DNA of 64,000 nucleotides from Desulfonatronum thioautotrophicum (GCF_000934745.1 NZ_KN882168.1:382888-446887), one strand, 5' to 3'; counted from the first letter of the stretch, positions 37,497 to 46,414 are shown. The notes: generated by a model not told the origin, from the sequence alone. Program-made: numbers and translations.

Positions 37497-37748
37497 TCAA
37501 GCTTCGATACGATGAACTTGCTCAGGTGGCGAATGGGCAAACGAAAGTACATCAAACTCAAGAGTATACGATAATATTCTGTTCAGATTCATCTTTTTTG
37601 ACGCATTGAGGATTTCTATTCCGGTCAACCTGCCATCCTCCGTCGTGTCAATGTTGACTCCTTCCTTGGTTTCAACAACACCGTCCGGAATGGAATCGTC
37701 CAGCTGGATATATACCGCATCAACCTCCTGGTCGTAATGCACCCTCAT
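37497..37748 (-). CDS. DUF2283 family protein
   Basis: 83 residues. The pattern MRVHYDQEVDAVYIQLDD followed by GVNIDTTEDGRLTGIEIL is the DUF2283 signature. These small proteins are frequently found beside DUF4258 or toxin-antitoxin genes and have been suggested to be antitoxin-like; no DUF4258 partner is seen here. Located just upstream of the VapBC-type pair in the same orientation, 130 bases apart. Confidence 0.85.
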   Translation of the reverse strand: MRVHYDQEVDAVYIQLDDSIPDGVVETKEGVNIDTTEDGRLTGIEILNASKKMNLNRILSYTLEFDVLSFAHSPPEQVHRIEA

Positions 37749-37870
37749 TGCGAAAGCCCTATTTTACCGGGTAATTTGAAGTCACCGTCATGGCATCGGA
37801 TTCAACGGAGAAGACTTTCTTACCTGTGAGAGACGGGCTTGAAATCCGCACCTCCTCTTTCGAGGGCATG

Positions 37871-38335
37871 TCACAAGCGGACGCTCTTTTCCATCTTGTC
37901 CAGCCTACTCCGCATCTCGGCCCGTACAAGCCGGATGTCACGAGTGTTCTTGATCGCATACGCACCAATGATTTTTTTCAGCAGTATTTCCAGTTCACAG
38001 GGTTTCATCAGATAGTCATAGGCCCCAAGACGCATGCCGACAATGGCCGTATCAATAGACCCATGCCCGGTCAGCAGGATCACTTCGATACCCGGGTTGA
38101 TCTTCTTAATCTCTTTGAGGGTCTCGATGCCGTCAAGCTCCGGCATCTTGATGTCCAGAACGATTACATCCACCGGATGTTCCAGGATGTATCGCAGGGC
38201 CGATACGCCACTATCCAGCGTGGTCACGTCGATGCCTTTGTCCGCTAGCCGCTTGGCCAGGGTTGTGCGAAACCGCTCCTCATCGTCCACCAGGAGCAGT
38301 TTCATGCCTGAAGTTCCGTGCATTTGCTCTACCAT
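37871..38335 (-). CDS. Single-domain response regulator with conserved C-terminal tail (RR1)
   Basis: 154 residues from ATG at 38335 (AAGGAGG upstream). The receiver (about 13-130) has LLLVDDEERFRTTLAKRL, IVLDIKMPELDG with the phospho-acceptor Asp, LLTGHGS and YLMKPCELE. After it, in place of a DNA-binding domain, comes a basic helix ending RSRLDKMEKSVRL, nearly the same as in the proteins at 40981 and 47909. It follows a histidine kinase gene and is likely its partner. Its output is presumably protein-protein. Confidence 0.93.
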   Translation of the reverse strand: MVEQMHGTSGMKLLLVDDEERFRTTLAKRLADKGIDVTTLDSGVSALRYILEHPVDVIVLDIKMPELDGIETLKEIKKINPGIEVILLTGHGSIDTAIVGMRLGAYDYLMKPCELEILLKKIIGAYAIKNTRDIRLVRAEMRSRLDKMEKSVRL

Positions 38336-38497
38336 AATGCCTCCTTGGAAGAGATGCGTCCGAGGAGCATCCCCCCTGTCCCGGCAGTAATCTGTTGCCA
38401 GCACGTCCTGACTCCGTGACACTGTCAAACCTACTGCAAAATTCGGGATGGTTCTCAACTGGGTGACACTTGAGTAAGGGCGACTCGCCCTCGTTTT

Positions 38498-38531
38498 GAT
38501 CGTTCCCACGCTCCAGCGTGGATACGATCGG
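38498..38531. repeat. Palindrome family gatcgttcccacgctccagc, copy 1
   Basis: gatcgttcccacgctccagc followed by its complement with one change. Other copies are at 40886-40917, 44580-44609 and 47248-47279. This copy sits between the kinase stop and the RR1 gene. Confidence 0.85.
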
Positions 38532-38549
38532 AGTCAGCGGTTTCCCGGA

Positions 38550-40277
38550 TCAACGGGCGATAAACTCCAAGCCCTTGATTTTCTCGCTGTCTCGGAAATT
38601 CTTCGGCGGTTCGATGGGAATCTTGACCGTAAAGGTGGTTCCCTGCCCGACCTGGCTGGCCACGGAAATCTCACCGCCCAGCTTCTTGATGATTCCGTGA
38701 CAGATGGACAGCCCCAGCCCGGTGCCCTTGCCCGGAGGCTTGGTGGTGAAAAACGGATCGAAAATCTTGCCCAGATTCTCCTTGGCAATTCCTGGGCCGT
38801 TATCCGCCACCCGGATGATGGCGCCGCCCTTCTCCCACATGTCCGTGGATACGGTAATCTTCCCGGATTGCCCCAGGGCGTCCATGGCGTTGTTGATCAG
38901 GTTCAGGAGCACCTGCCTGACCTGGGCCGGATCGGTATGGACCATGGGGATGTCCGGCTCGAACTTCCGGATGATCTGGATATTGTTCAGCTCCGCCTGG
39001 TGCTCGCGCATCTCGATGACTTCCCCCACCAGCTTGTTGAGCTCAACGGCTCTGACCACGGCGTCGCTTTTGCGGGCAAAGCGCAGCAGCTTGTGGGTGA
39101 TGTCCCGGCAGCGCCCGGCCTGCTTTACGATTTCCCGCAGGGAGTCCTGAAGCTCGTCCAGTTCTTCCACGCCCTGGAAGTGTTCGCGCTTGAGCAGATC
39201 CTGCATCCAGCCGGCTTCTTCCCCGATCACGGCCAGGGGATTGTTGATTTCATGGGCAATGCCCGCTGAAAGTTCACCGATGGAGGCCAGTTTCTGGGAC
39301 TGCAGGAGCTGCTCGTCCACAAGGTGGCGCTCCGCGTCCATCTGGACAACCCTGCGGTTCAGCGCGCGAGTGGTGACCAGGGTCAGGAGAGCGATGAACA
39401 GTCCGCCGCCAAGAAAAAAGGCAGCTGCCTTGCGACGTTCGACATGGAACTTGCCAAGCACTTCCCAGGCTTCCTGCTCCACCACCAGCAGCCAGTCATT
39501 GTCCTTCATCCAGGTTATGGCCCGGAAGACCCTATGCCCTTCATGGTTGATCATATGCTGATAGCGCACACCATCGAACACCTCGAAGTCGAATTCACTC
39601 TCAGGCACCCTGTCCATGATTCTTCCGCCAATCCTGGGATTGGTCTGGAAATAGCCGTCCGAACTGACCAGAAAGGCGTGCCCGGTTTCACCGAAACGAA
39701 CGTGCTCAACGATATCGCCGAACCTGTCCGCGTTCACCGTGGCCCGCAGGATCCAGCTCTGGTCTCCCTCGCCGTGGCGCACGGCGATGATGAAGTGCGG
39801 CAGGTTGCGAAATCCGAGAAAGACACTGCTGATGTAGATCTCGTCGCGCATGACATTCAGGAACCACTTCTCCCCCGAATAATTCATGTCAATCAGGTCA
39901 AAAGGGCCGACATAGGCCAAGTGGTTGCCCTGGGCGTCGATGACCCCCATATCCTCGTAGGCATTGTCCGTGCTCGCCTGCAAGCGGTGGAAAAGCTCCT
40001 TGAGTGTTTCCTGATCCCGCAACCGCTCCAAGGGCTCCAGCATGGTGATGGTGCGCATGGTCGTGGCAATGTCGGCCAGAAAGTCATTGATCTCAGCCTT
40101 GTGTCGCAAGGCGATGGAGACCAGACGCTCCGTGGCTTTCTCGTTGATCACACTGCGATATTCGAAATACACCACGAGGCCGACCAGAATCAGGGAAAGC
40201 AGGCCGGCCCCGCCGAGATACACGAATATGTGTCTGCGCAGCCAGTCGTAGGTTCTGTAGATGTCTTCCGTGGGCAT
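38550..40277 (-). CDS. Membrane sensor histidine kinase (HK1)
   Basis: 575 residues. Two membrane helices (16-38 and 284-303) enclose a large periplasmic dCache-like sensor ([39 protein letters not shown]). HisKA has [20 protein letters not shown] with His 342; HATPase has [15 protein letters not shown] and GTGLGLSI. The [10 protein letters not shown] box recurs in the kinases at 50617, 54268 and 56589, marking one subfamily. It is in a minus-strand series after the 89-residue membrane protein and RR2, with RR1 downstream. Confidence 0.94.
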   Translation of the reverse strand: MPTEDIYRTYDWLRRHIFVYLGGAGLLSLILVGLVVYFEYRSVINEKATERLVSIALRHKAEINDFLADIATTMRTITMLEPLERLRDQETLKELFHRLQASTDNAYEDMGVIDAQGNHLAYVGPFDLIDMNYSGEKWFLNVMRDEIYISSVFLGFRNLPHFIIAVRHGEGDQSWILRATVNADRFGDIVEHVRFGETGHAFLVSSDGYFQTNPRIGGRIMDRVPESEFDFEVFDGVRYQHMINHEGHRVFRAITWMKDNDWLLVVEQEAWEVLGKFHVERRKAAAFFLGGGLFIALLTLVTTRALNRRVVQMDAERHLVDEQLLQSQKLASIGELSAGIAHEINNPLAVIGEEAGWMQDLLKREHFQGVEELDELQDSLREIVKQAGRCRDITHKLLRFARKSDAVVRAVELNKLVGEVIEMREHQAELNNIQIIRKFEPDIPMVHTDPAQVRQVLLNLINNAMDALGQSGKITVSTDMWEKGGAIIRVADNGPGIAKENLGKIFDPFFTTKPPGKGTGLGLSICHGIIKKLGGEISVASQVGQGTTFTVKIPIEPPKNFRDSEKIKGLEFIAR

Positions 40278-40422
40278 GGGCGTTCCTTGGCTTGAAGGGT
40301 ACCGGGGGTTGAGTGTTTCAGCATCCAGGAAATTAACCCCGTTTGAAGCGGACAGTCTGCTTCATCGTCCGCTTTCTGATCAAAGTGAGGGAGAGGCCGG
40401 ATCAGATCCAGGCAATCACGGA

Positions 40423-40692
40423 TCAGCGAGAGGCGAAAAAGTCCCAGATATATGGGTACACATGGAACAGCACCAGCAGGAAGGCCGCGCTGGCCGGCCA
40501 GAACCACCAGACCTTGATGAACTTCGGATCCCAGGTGTTTTTCCCGCGGGGCAGGTTGTGCAGCGGTTTGAGCAGCGTGTACAGATGGTCCGCCTCGGTG
40601 AGTTTTTTTTCTTCCGGTTGCTCCTGGTTCGGGCTGACGTTTTCCGTCACCTCCTCGGAGGTCGCGGACTCGACCTTCGTGTTCGTATCCAT
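40423..40692 (-). CDS. Small single-span membrane protein in the transporter operon
   Basis: 89 residues from ATG at 40692. The first 35 residues are acidic (EEVTENVSPNQEQPEEKKL), then TEADHLYTLLKPLHNLPRGK, and one membrane helix near the C-terminus (VWWFWPASAAFLLVLFHVYP, about 62-81) ending in DFFASR. I do not recognise a family. Its place between RR2 and HK1, downstream of an SLC13 gene, suggests an accessory subunit of the transporter or kinase. Confidence 0.65.
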   Translation of the reverse strand: MDTNTKVESATSEEVTENVSPNQEQPEEKKLTEADHLYTLLKPLHNLPRGKNTWDPKFIKVWWFWPASAAFLLVLFHVYPYIWDFFASR

Positions 40693-40758
40693 AAAAATCA
40701 CGCCTCGATAATTTCAGTTTTTGTAACTACTCAGTTCGTCCAATAAGTCGTACTGGAT

Positions 40759-40832
40759 ACCCGCCTTCGCGGGTATGACTGATTGGGAGGCGGCATGACA
40801 AAGCAAGTCATTCCCGCGCAGGCGGGAATCCA
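40759..40832. repeat. REP-like hairpin, copy 3 (short)
   Basis: The block gatacccgccttcgcgggta and, 25 bases on, cattcccgcgcaggcgggaa followed by tccag: the central part of the element seen at 5829 and 25832. Confidence 0.7.
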
Positions 40833-40885
40833 GAGTCGGAAATGGGCTCAACTCAGGATGTGCTGAATAGATACCATTATTTTTT

Positions 40886-40917
40886 GATCGTTCCCACGCT
40901 CCAGCGTGGGAACGATC
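40886..40917. repeat. Palindrome family, copy 2
   Basis: Perfect 32-base palindrome beginning gatcgttcccacgctcc. Located downstream of the RR2 gene, where it could act as a processing or termination hairpin. Confidence 0.85.
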
Positions 40918-40980
40918 AGAAGAGACCGAACGATCGGATTCGAAAACGGGCCGGCCAGACCGGCCCATTTTCGGAGCGCC

Positions 40981-41445
40981 TCAGAAGCGAACGCTCTTTT
41001 CCAGCCTGTCCAGCCTGCTGCGCTCCTCGGCGCGCATGAGCCGGACGTCCCGGGCGTGCTTGATCTTGAAGGCACCCAGGATTTTTTCCAGCAGGTCTTC
41101 CAGTTCACAAGGTTTCATCAGGTAGTCGTAGGCCCCGAGGCGCATGCCTTCGATGGCCGAGTCCACGGCCGCGTGGCCGGTGAGCAGGATCACCTCGATG
41201 CCCGAGTTGACCTTCTTGATCTCGTTCAGGGTCTCGATGCCGTCCATGTCCGGCATCTTGATGTCCAGGACGATGACGTCCACGGGGTGGTCCTGGATGT
41301 ATTGCAGGGCCGATATGCCGCTGTCCAGCGTGTTCACGTCGATGCCTTTTTCCTGCATCCGCTTGGCCAACGTCGTGCGAAAACGTTCCTCGTCGTCCAC
41401 CAGGAGCAGTTTCATGCCTTCCGCTCCCTGTACCTGTTCCGCCAT
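40981..41445 (-). CDS. Single-domain response regulator with conserved tail (RR2)
   Basis: 154 residues from ATG at 41445 (AAGGAGG). Very close to RR1 throughout: KLLLVDDEERFRTTLAKRM, VIVLDIKMPDMDG, LLTGHAAVDSAIEGMRLGAY, YLMKPCELEDL, and tail RSRLDRLEKSVRF. Its receiver active site is complete and there is no DNA-binding domain. It follows the SLC13 transporter gene and precedes the small membrane protein and HK1 in the same direction. RR1 and RR2 look like a duplication within the operon. Confidence 0.94.
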   Translation of the reverse strand: MAEQVQGAEGMKLLLVDDEERFRTTLAKRMQEKGIDVNTLDSGISALQYIQDHPVDVIVLDIKMPDMDGIETLNEIKKVNSGIEVILLTGHAAVDSAIEGMRLGAYDYLMKPCELEDLLEKILGAFKIKHARDVRLMRAEERSRLDRLEKSVRF

Positions 41446-41604
41446 ATGATGCCTCCTTGGAGTGATGCGGGCCGGGGTCGTTTCCCCGGCCCGACTATGT
41501 TTGATCATCCCCGCGCGACCAGCCAGCCGCGCGAAGTCGTTTATCCACCAAGTTCCCCGTCAGTTAGCAGACAGGAATTACCCTTGTCCATGATTTACCT
41601 CTGG

Positions 41605-43080
41605 CTAGTGTACCCCGATCAGTGGCCACCAGACCAAGGCGCCGAAGCAGGCCACCAAGAGCAGGATCAGACACCAGGGCACGGCCACCTTGATGAATTC
41701 CACCTGGGTGAAGTAGCCGGAGCTGTAGGCGATGATCGTGGGCGGGCAGCCGATGACCAGCATGATGAACGACGTGGTCATGGGTGCCAGCAGGGCCACG
41801 GCCGTGGGGGACATGCCCAGCATGTCGGCCATGGGCAACGTCACGGGCAGGGCCAGGGCAACGGCCGCGGAGTTGCTCATCAGACTGGACAGGAACGAGC
41901 CGAAAAAGCCCAGACCGTAGAAGATCGCGAAATCGCTGCGGCCTTCCAGCAGCGGCAGAAAACTCGCTGCCAGGAACTCGCCGGCCCCGGTCTTGAGCAG
42001 CGCCAGCCCCAGGGATACGCCCGCGCCGAACACGATCCAGGATTCCCAGGGGAACTTGTCGCAGATGGTCTTGAACGACACCCAGCCCGGAGCGCAGAAG
42101 CCGATCATGGCCAGCATGGCCACCACGCTGACGTGCCAGCCGGTCAGATCACCCAGGAACCAGAGCACGAAAGCGGCGATGAACACGATGGCCACACCCA
42201 GTTCCGCTCCGCGCAACGGTCCGGGGTATTCCAGCTTCACTCCGGTCAGTTCCTTTTCTTCAGGCCGGAACAGCACGTAGACCACGGCCCAGGTGGCCAC
42301 GGCGGTCAGGAAACAGATCGGAAACTGGATCAGCATGTACTCCAGGAAGCCGATGACTTTATATGTTCCGTAGTTGGCCTCCTGATAGCGGTACAGGATT
42401 TCCAAGGCCAAGGGGTTTCTTCCGCCGCCGATCATGGTCCCGAAACCGCCGGCCGAGGCGGCCAATGGGATCAGAATAATGAAAAACTTTGGGAGCCTGT
42501 GCCCTTGCCCCGGCCTCATCCCCATGGCCATGAACACCGGCACAAAGGCAAAGACCATGACAACGGTGACCGTGGCATCGTGCAGGATCGTGGCCAGCAG
42601 GGTGCAGCCCACGGCCAGGATGAAACTGAGCCGCATGACGTTGGTCCCGGCCACCTTGAGCAGATGGTACATTAACCTCCTGGCCAGCCCGACCTCGTTG
42701 AGCACCACGCCGAACATGATGATCATCAAGACAAACATGACCGCCGGGTTGGCATAGGGCGTCCAGGCGTCGTTGCGACCCACGATGTCAAACATGATCA
42801 TCCCGCCGCCCACGAACAGGGCCGTGACGCCGATGGGAATGGCCTCGGTGGTCCACAGGATCAGACAGGTCAGCAAAAGGGCCAGCAGCTTGTGGCCTTC
42901 GATGGACAGCCCTTCCGGTGTGGGCAGGGCATAGACGAGCAACCCCGCGAGGACCGCGATGGTACACTTGATCAAAATGCTCTTCCCGGATTGGGGAGGC
43001 GACTCGGGATGTTCATCGATCACCAACTCATCCAGCGGATTGTTCCGAAAATCCTCTTTCCCTTTAACCAGTTCAGCCAT
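41605..43080 (-). CDS. SLC13/DASS-family sodium:anion symporter (transporter A)
   Basis: 491 residues, about 12 membrane helices. An N-terminal cytoplasmic region of about 40 residues is followed by the SLC13 core: SEAIPIGVTAL-type TTEAIPIGVTALFVGGGM, AGGFGTMIGGGRNPLALEI (one of the family's hairpin substrate-binding regions), PWESWIVFGAGVSLG, LMSNSAAVALALPVTLP (second SNT-like motif, here SNSAA) and MLVIGCPPTIIAYSSGYF. The family imports dicarboxylates or sulfate with sodium; in sulfate reducers sulfate is a reasonable guess, but unproved. It lies directly after a CBS-pair gene. Confidence 0.93.
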   Translation of the reverse strand: MAELVKGKEDFRNNPLDELVIDEHPESPPQSGKSILIKCTIAVLAGLLVYALPTPEGLSIEGHKLLALLLTCLILWTTEAIPIGVTALFVGGGMIMFDIVGRNDAWTPYANPAVMFVLMIIMFGVVLNEVGLARRLMYHLLKVAGTNVMRLSFILAVGCTLLATILHDATVTVVMVFAFVPVFMAMGMRPGQGHRLPKFFIILIPLAASAGGFGTMIGGGRNPLALEILYRYQEANYGTYKVIGFLEYMLIQFPICFLTAVATWAVVYVLFRPEEKELTGVKLEYPGPLRGAELGVAIVFIAAFVLWFLGDLTGWHVSVVAMLAMIGFCAPGWVSFKTICDKFPWESWIVFGAGVSLGLALLKTGAGEFLAASFLPLLEGRSDFAIFYGLGFFGSFLSSLMSNSAAVALALPVTLPMADMLGMSPTAVALLAPMTTSFIMLVIGCPPTIIAYSSGYFTQVEFIKVAVPWCLILLLVACFGALVWWPLIGVH

Positions 43081-43150
43081 GGTAGTACTCCTTGTGGATT
43101 ATTTCACGTGAATAATTACACGAAGTTGCATGTCCCGGTTCAAGCCCCGA

Positions 43151-43714
43151 TCAGATCTTGCAGACGTTCTTGATATGCTGCTGGATCTCCCGGTAAACGT
43201 CGGAGAACCGTACCAAACCGACAAGGTGTCCATTGTCGGTCACGAACAGGGAATCGTGGCGGCCCAGGACAAACCTGTGCAGGGCCTCGTTCAGGGAGTC
43301 GTCAGCCTTGACCAGGTGGGCTTCCGTGGGATTTCGCAAAAAATCCTTGACCTTCACGTCCTGGGCTGTCTTGCATAAGTCATCCAGGGGCTTGGACCAG
43401 AGCATGGTCTGTTCCTGGGCCTTTTCCATGACGTATTGATACGTTGCCGCAAATGAGCTGTAGGAGGTGTCCACGGGCATCTTGCCGTACCCAGGCTCCA
43501 GCCCGCGGACCACGTCAACGGGGGTCAGCTTGCCCACGATCCTGTTCCGGGCGTCGTGCACCAGGGTGATGCGCTGTTTGGCCTGACCGCTCATATAGGC
43601 GTCGAAATTCTTTTCCAAGGCCTGCACAGCCTCGGAAAAGGTGGCTTCATCGGATATGCGCGGAAAATCCGCCACCGGAACCATTACGTCACGAACCTTG
43701 TTTTTCTCCATCAT
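43151..43714 (-). CDS. CBS-pair protein (CBS-A)
   Basis: 187 residues. Two CBS motifs: VRDVMVPVADFPRISDEATFSEAVQALE with IVGKLTPVDVVRGLEPGY at the N-terminus, and KVKDFLRNPTEAHLVKADDSLNEAL with HLVGLVRFSDVYREI at the C-terminus, separated by a 65-residue insert containing LWSKPLDDLCKTAQD. CBS pairs bind adenosine nucleotides and commonly gate transporters. The gene is 70 bases upstream of transporter A; two relatives are likewise next to SLC13 genes. Confidence 0.93.
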   Translation of the reverse strand: MMEKNKVRDVMVPVADFPRISDEATFSEAVQALEKNFDAYMSGQAKQRITLVHDARNRIVGKLTPVDVVRGLEPGYGKMPVDTSYSSFAATYQYVMEKAQEQTMLWSKPLDDLCKTAQDVKVKDFLRNPTEAHLVKADDSLNEALHRFVLGRHDSLFVTDNGHLVGLVRFSDVYREIQQHIKNVCKI

Positions 43715-43811
43715 CTGTCTCCTGTTGTGTTTGTGATCATCCAGCCTTGTTTCGTCTGTTTCACTCGTTTCGCCTCATTTGCGCCTCAACCGGGTCGAGC
43801 GGCTTGCCCTC

Positions 43812-44183
43812 TCAACCACCAGCCGAGCGGACCTTTTCCACCAGCAACTCCATGTCCACGGGAATGCTCACCTCGTCCACCGCGCCCAACTTCATGGCCT
43901 CGATGGACAGGCTCAGGTGCTCCAGGTCGTTCAGCAGGACCACCTTGCTGGCAGGACTGACCTCCAGGATCAGCTTCAACAGGCTGATGCCCTGTTGCTT
44001 CAATCCGGCCAAACCGAGCAGCACCACGTCGACCTTTCGCTGCTGCAGGGCAAGCCCCATGTCGTCCGTCAATTCCGTCGTGAGCACGTCGAAGCCTTGT
44101 GCACCCAGGTGCCCGGCCAGGGTTGACCGAAAAGCAACATCGCCTTCGACAATCAGCACCACTGGAGCTTTTTTCTCAGACAT
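43812..44183 (-). CDS. Degenerate receiver-domain protein
   Basis: 123 residues with the full length and pattern of a receiver (VVLIVEGDVAFRSTLAGHLG; YDYLMKP-equivalent near the end). The phospho-acceptor position is Gly in VVLLGLAGL, where relatives have VVLDIKMP; the conserved Thr is Asn (VVLLNDLEH); and the Lys-Pro loop reads VSIPVD. It cannot be phosphorylated in the normal way. First gene of the operon after the consensus -24/-12 promoter, followed by CBS-A and transporter A. Pseudo-receivers of this sort usually act by constitutive protein contacts. Confidence 0.85.
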   Translation of the reverse strand: MSEKKAPVVLIVEGDVAFRSTLAGHLGAQGFDVLTTELTDDMGLALQQRKVDVVLLGLAGLKQQGISLLKLILEVSPASKVVLLNDLEHLSLSIEAMKLGAVDEVSIPVDMELLVEKVRSAGG

Positions 44184-44284
44184 GCCACCCGTCCCGTTGC
44201 AAATTATTGACGTCCTGCCTCACCCACCGTGGTCCTGCCATCTTTCCGGTATTGCACCAGAGAATTGCACCACGCACATCACTA

Positions 44285-44300
44285 GGCAATGATTGTGCCA
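44285..44300 (-). promoter_or_regulatory. Consensus sigma-54 promoter of the pseudo-receiver/CBS-A/transporter A operon
   Basis: On the minus strand TGGCAC-AATCA-TTGCC matches the consensus TGGCAC-N5-TTGC at every fixed base, with exact spacing. Transcription would begin near 44274, about 90 bases before the ATG at 44183. A TGTTTCA-N15-TGAAAC inverted pair (44349-44376) lies about 75-100 bases upstream of that start, the usual place for an activator site. Confidence 0.85.
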
Positions 44301-44346
44301 AAACTAACAAATATAAATATCAGGTATTTATATTTTCAAGCTTCCT

Positions 44347-44359
44347 GTTGTTTCAAAAT
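44347..44359 (-). promoter_or_regulatory. Candidate activator site ATTTTGAAACAAC (site 1)
   Basis: The identical 13-mer occurs at 47112-47124 upstream of CBS-B, and looser matches lie at 55535-55547 and 50411-50421. It forms half of the inverted pair at 44349-44376. The candidate regulator is the sigma-54 activator at 48940-50358. Confidence 0.5.
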
Positions 44360-44423
44360 TAGACACATACTGAAACGCCATAAAGAAACAAAACAATACA
44401 AAAAGAAACAACAACGGTTTTCC

Positions 44424-44547
44424 CGTAGGGGTGGACCTGCGTGTCCGCCCCCTGCCGGACAGGCATGATGCTACGGGGTGCGGCTATCTGCCGAGCGCCC
44501 GCGAGACCGCGAAAATTCAGGGCAGACACGCAGGTCTGCCCCTACGC
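44424..44547. repeat. 'gtaggggYgga' inverted-repeat element, copy 1 of a tandem pair
   Basis: gtaggggtggacctgcgtgt at the left faces acacgcaggtctgcccctac at the right. The interior (ctgccggacaggcatgatgc, gcggctatctgccgagcgcc) is repeated almost exactly at 44685-44806. Confidence 0.85.
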
Positions 44548-44579
44548 CCTACGTCGACGCGCCACTGGACGGTCATTCC

Positions 44580-44609
44580 GATCGTTCCCACCCTCCAGCG
44601 TGGGAACGA
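44580..44609. repeat. Palindrome family, copy 3
   Basis: gatcgttcccaccctccagc with its near complement, between the two copies of the larger inverted-repeat element. Confidence 0.8.
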
Positions 44610-44684
44610 AGGTGCCGGACGCTCCAGCGTCCTCGGAAAGATACGGGGCGCTGGAGCGCCCCTGACTGCGTTCCCGATTTTCCC

Positions 44685-44806
44685 GTAGGGGCGGACCTGC
44701 GTGTCCGCCCCCTGCCGGACAGGCTTGATGCTACAGGTGCGGCTATCTGCCGAGCGCCCGCGAGACCGCGAAAACACAGGGCAGACACGCAGGTCTGCCC
44801 CTACAT
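44685..44806. repeat. 'gtaggggYgga' inverted-repeat element, copy 2
   Basis: Second direct copy of 44424-44547, with about a dozen differences, likewise bounded by facing gtaggggcggacctgcgtgt and caggtctgcccctac. Confidence 0.85.
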
Positions 44807-44882
44807 GAATATACCATGAACCTGGATCAAACCGCCAATTCCTTTCTCTGCCCTCCACCTTCCGCTTTCTGTCCTCCGAAAC

Positions 44883-44923
44883 AAAAAAAGCCCCGCCGGG
44901 AAGCCGAAGCTTCCCAGCGGGGC
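44883..44923 (-). terminator. Intrinsic terminator after transporter B
   Basis: On the minus strand gccccgctgggaag, loop cttcgg, cttcccggcggggc and then TTTTTTT. It lies 27 bases after the transporter B stop and separates that operon from the next promoter. Confidence 0.93.
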
Positions 44924-44950
44924 GTAACAAAACCGATCTGGTTTTCGTGC

Positions 44951-46370
44951 TTACTGGAATCCGATCAGCGGCCAATAGACCATCACGGCGAGAGTGCAGA
45001 CCACCAGCAGGGCCAGGCACCAGGGCACGGCCACTTTCACGAACTCCACCTGGGTGAAGTAACCGGAGCTGTAGGCGATGATGGTCGGGGGGCAGCCGAT
45101 GACCAGCATGATGAAAGAGGTGGTCATGGGTGCCAGGAGGGCAACGGCCATGGGCGACATGTCCATCATTTCGGACATGGGCAGGGTGATGGGCAACATC
45201 AAGGCCACAGCCGCGGAATTGCTCATCAGGCTGGACAGAAATGAGCCGAAAAAGCCAAATCCATAATAGACAACAAAGGTATGTCTCCCGTCCAGAACAG
45301 GCAGAAACGATTCCGCCAGAAACATGCCTGCCCCGGACGTGAGCATGGCCATGCCCAGGGACACGCCCGCACCGAATACGATCCAGGATTCCCAGGGGAA
45401 TTTGTCGCAAATGGTCCGGAAGGAGATCCAGCCCGGACCGCAGAATCCGGCAATGGCCAGGGCCGCGGCAATGCTCACGTGCCATCCGGTCAGGTCGCCC
45501 AGGAACCACAGGACGAACGTGGCGATGAACACGATGAGCACCCCTTTCTCCTTGGTGGCCATGGGGCCGGGATAATCCAGCTTGACCCCGACCAGTTCCT
45601 TTTCCTTGGGCCGGAAGATGACCCAGAGCACGCCCCAGGTGGCCAAGGCCGTGAGCAGACAGATGGGGAACTGGATCAGCATGTATTCCATGAACCCGAT
45701 CACCACGGGTTCAAGGAACTTGGGCGACTGTTCGGTGAAGACGTAGAGAATCTCCGTGGCCAACGGGTTTCTACCGCCGCCCAGCAGGGTGCCGAACCCG
45801 CCGGCTGATGCGGCCAACGGTATCAGAATAATAAAAAATTTCGGCAGCTTGTGCCCTTGATGCGGCTTCAGTCCCATGGCCATGAACACAGGCACGAAGG
45901 CGAAGACCATGATAACCGTGACCGTAGCGTCGTGGAAGACCGTGGCCATCATGGTACAGCCCACTGCCAGAATGAAGCTGAGCCGCTTGACCTTGGTCCC
46001 GGCGAACCGGAGCAGATGATACATCAGTCGCTGGGCCAGCCCCACCTCGTTGAGCACCACGCCGAACATGATGATCATCAGCACGAACATCACCGCCGGG
46101 CTGGCAAAGGGCGCCCAGGCGTCGTGCGGGGTCTGGATGTTGAACATGATCAGTCCGGCTCCGGCCAACAGAGCTGTTACGCCGATGGGAATGGCCTCAG
46201 AGACCCAGAGGATGACCACGGTGGTCAGCAGGGCCAGCAGACGATGTCCTTCCGGGGTCAGGTTGTCGGGCGTGGGCAACAGAAACGAACAACCCCAGGC
46301 CCAGGGCTATGGCGGCCTTGATCAGGATGCTCGCGGGGGATTGCGGGGCTTTCTCCTCTATTTCAGCCAT
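44951..46370 (-). pseudogene. SLC13/DASS-family transporter B with an N-terminal frameshift
   Basis: From ATG at 46370 (GGAGG upstream) the frame reads MAEIEEKAPQSPASILIKAA and continues to GLGLFV, aligning with transporter A (ILIKCTIAVLAGLLV). Near 46283 the coding frame shifts: the remaining LLPTPDNLTPEGHRLLALL... runs in another frame for 442 codons with no credible start of its own (only TTG at 46279). The rest is a full SLC13 core (AGGFGTLLGGGRNPLATEI, LMSNSAAVALMLPITLP). It is either a recent inactivating mutation or a sequencing error. It follows CBS-B by 44 bases. Confidence 0.85.
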
Positions 46371-46414
46371 ATCGTAAGTCCTCCGTCTTGTCTGGTTATC
46401 GCAGATCGCGTGGA

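Larger units (their letters stand above)
44184..44950. other. Regulatory region and repeat cluster between two transporter operons
   Basis: The right part (44424-44806) is a nest of repeats. The left part carries the -24/-12 promoter (44285-44300) and the shared 13-mer (44347-44359). A terminator for the upstream operon is at 44883-44923. No gene is supported. Confidence 0.75.

Noticed and set aside
40906-42675. A 589-codon plus-strand open frame
   Set aside because: It is antisense to RR2 and transporter A, has His/Gln/Gly-rich composition typical of the shadow of a GC-rich gene, and contains no recognisable domain.
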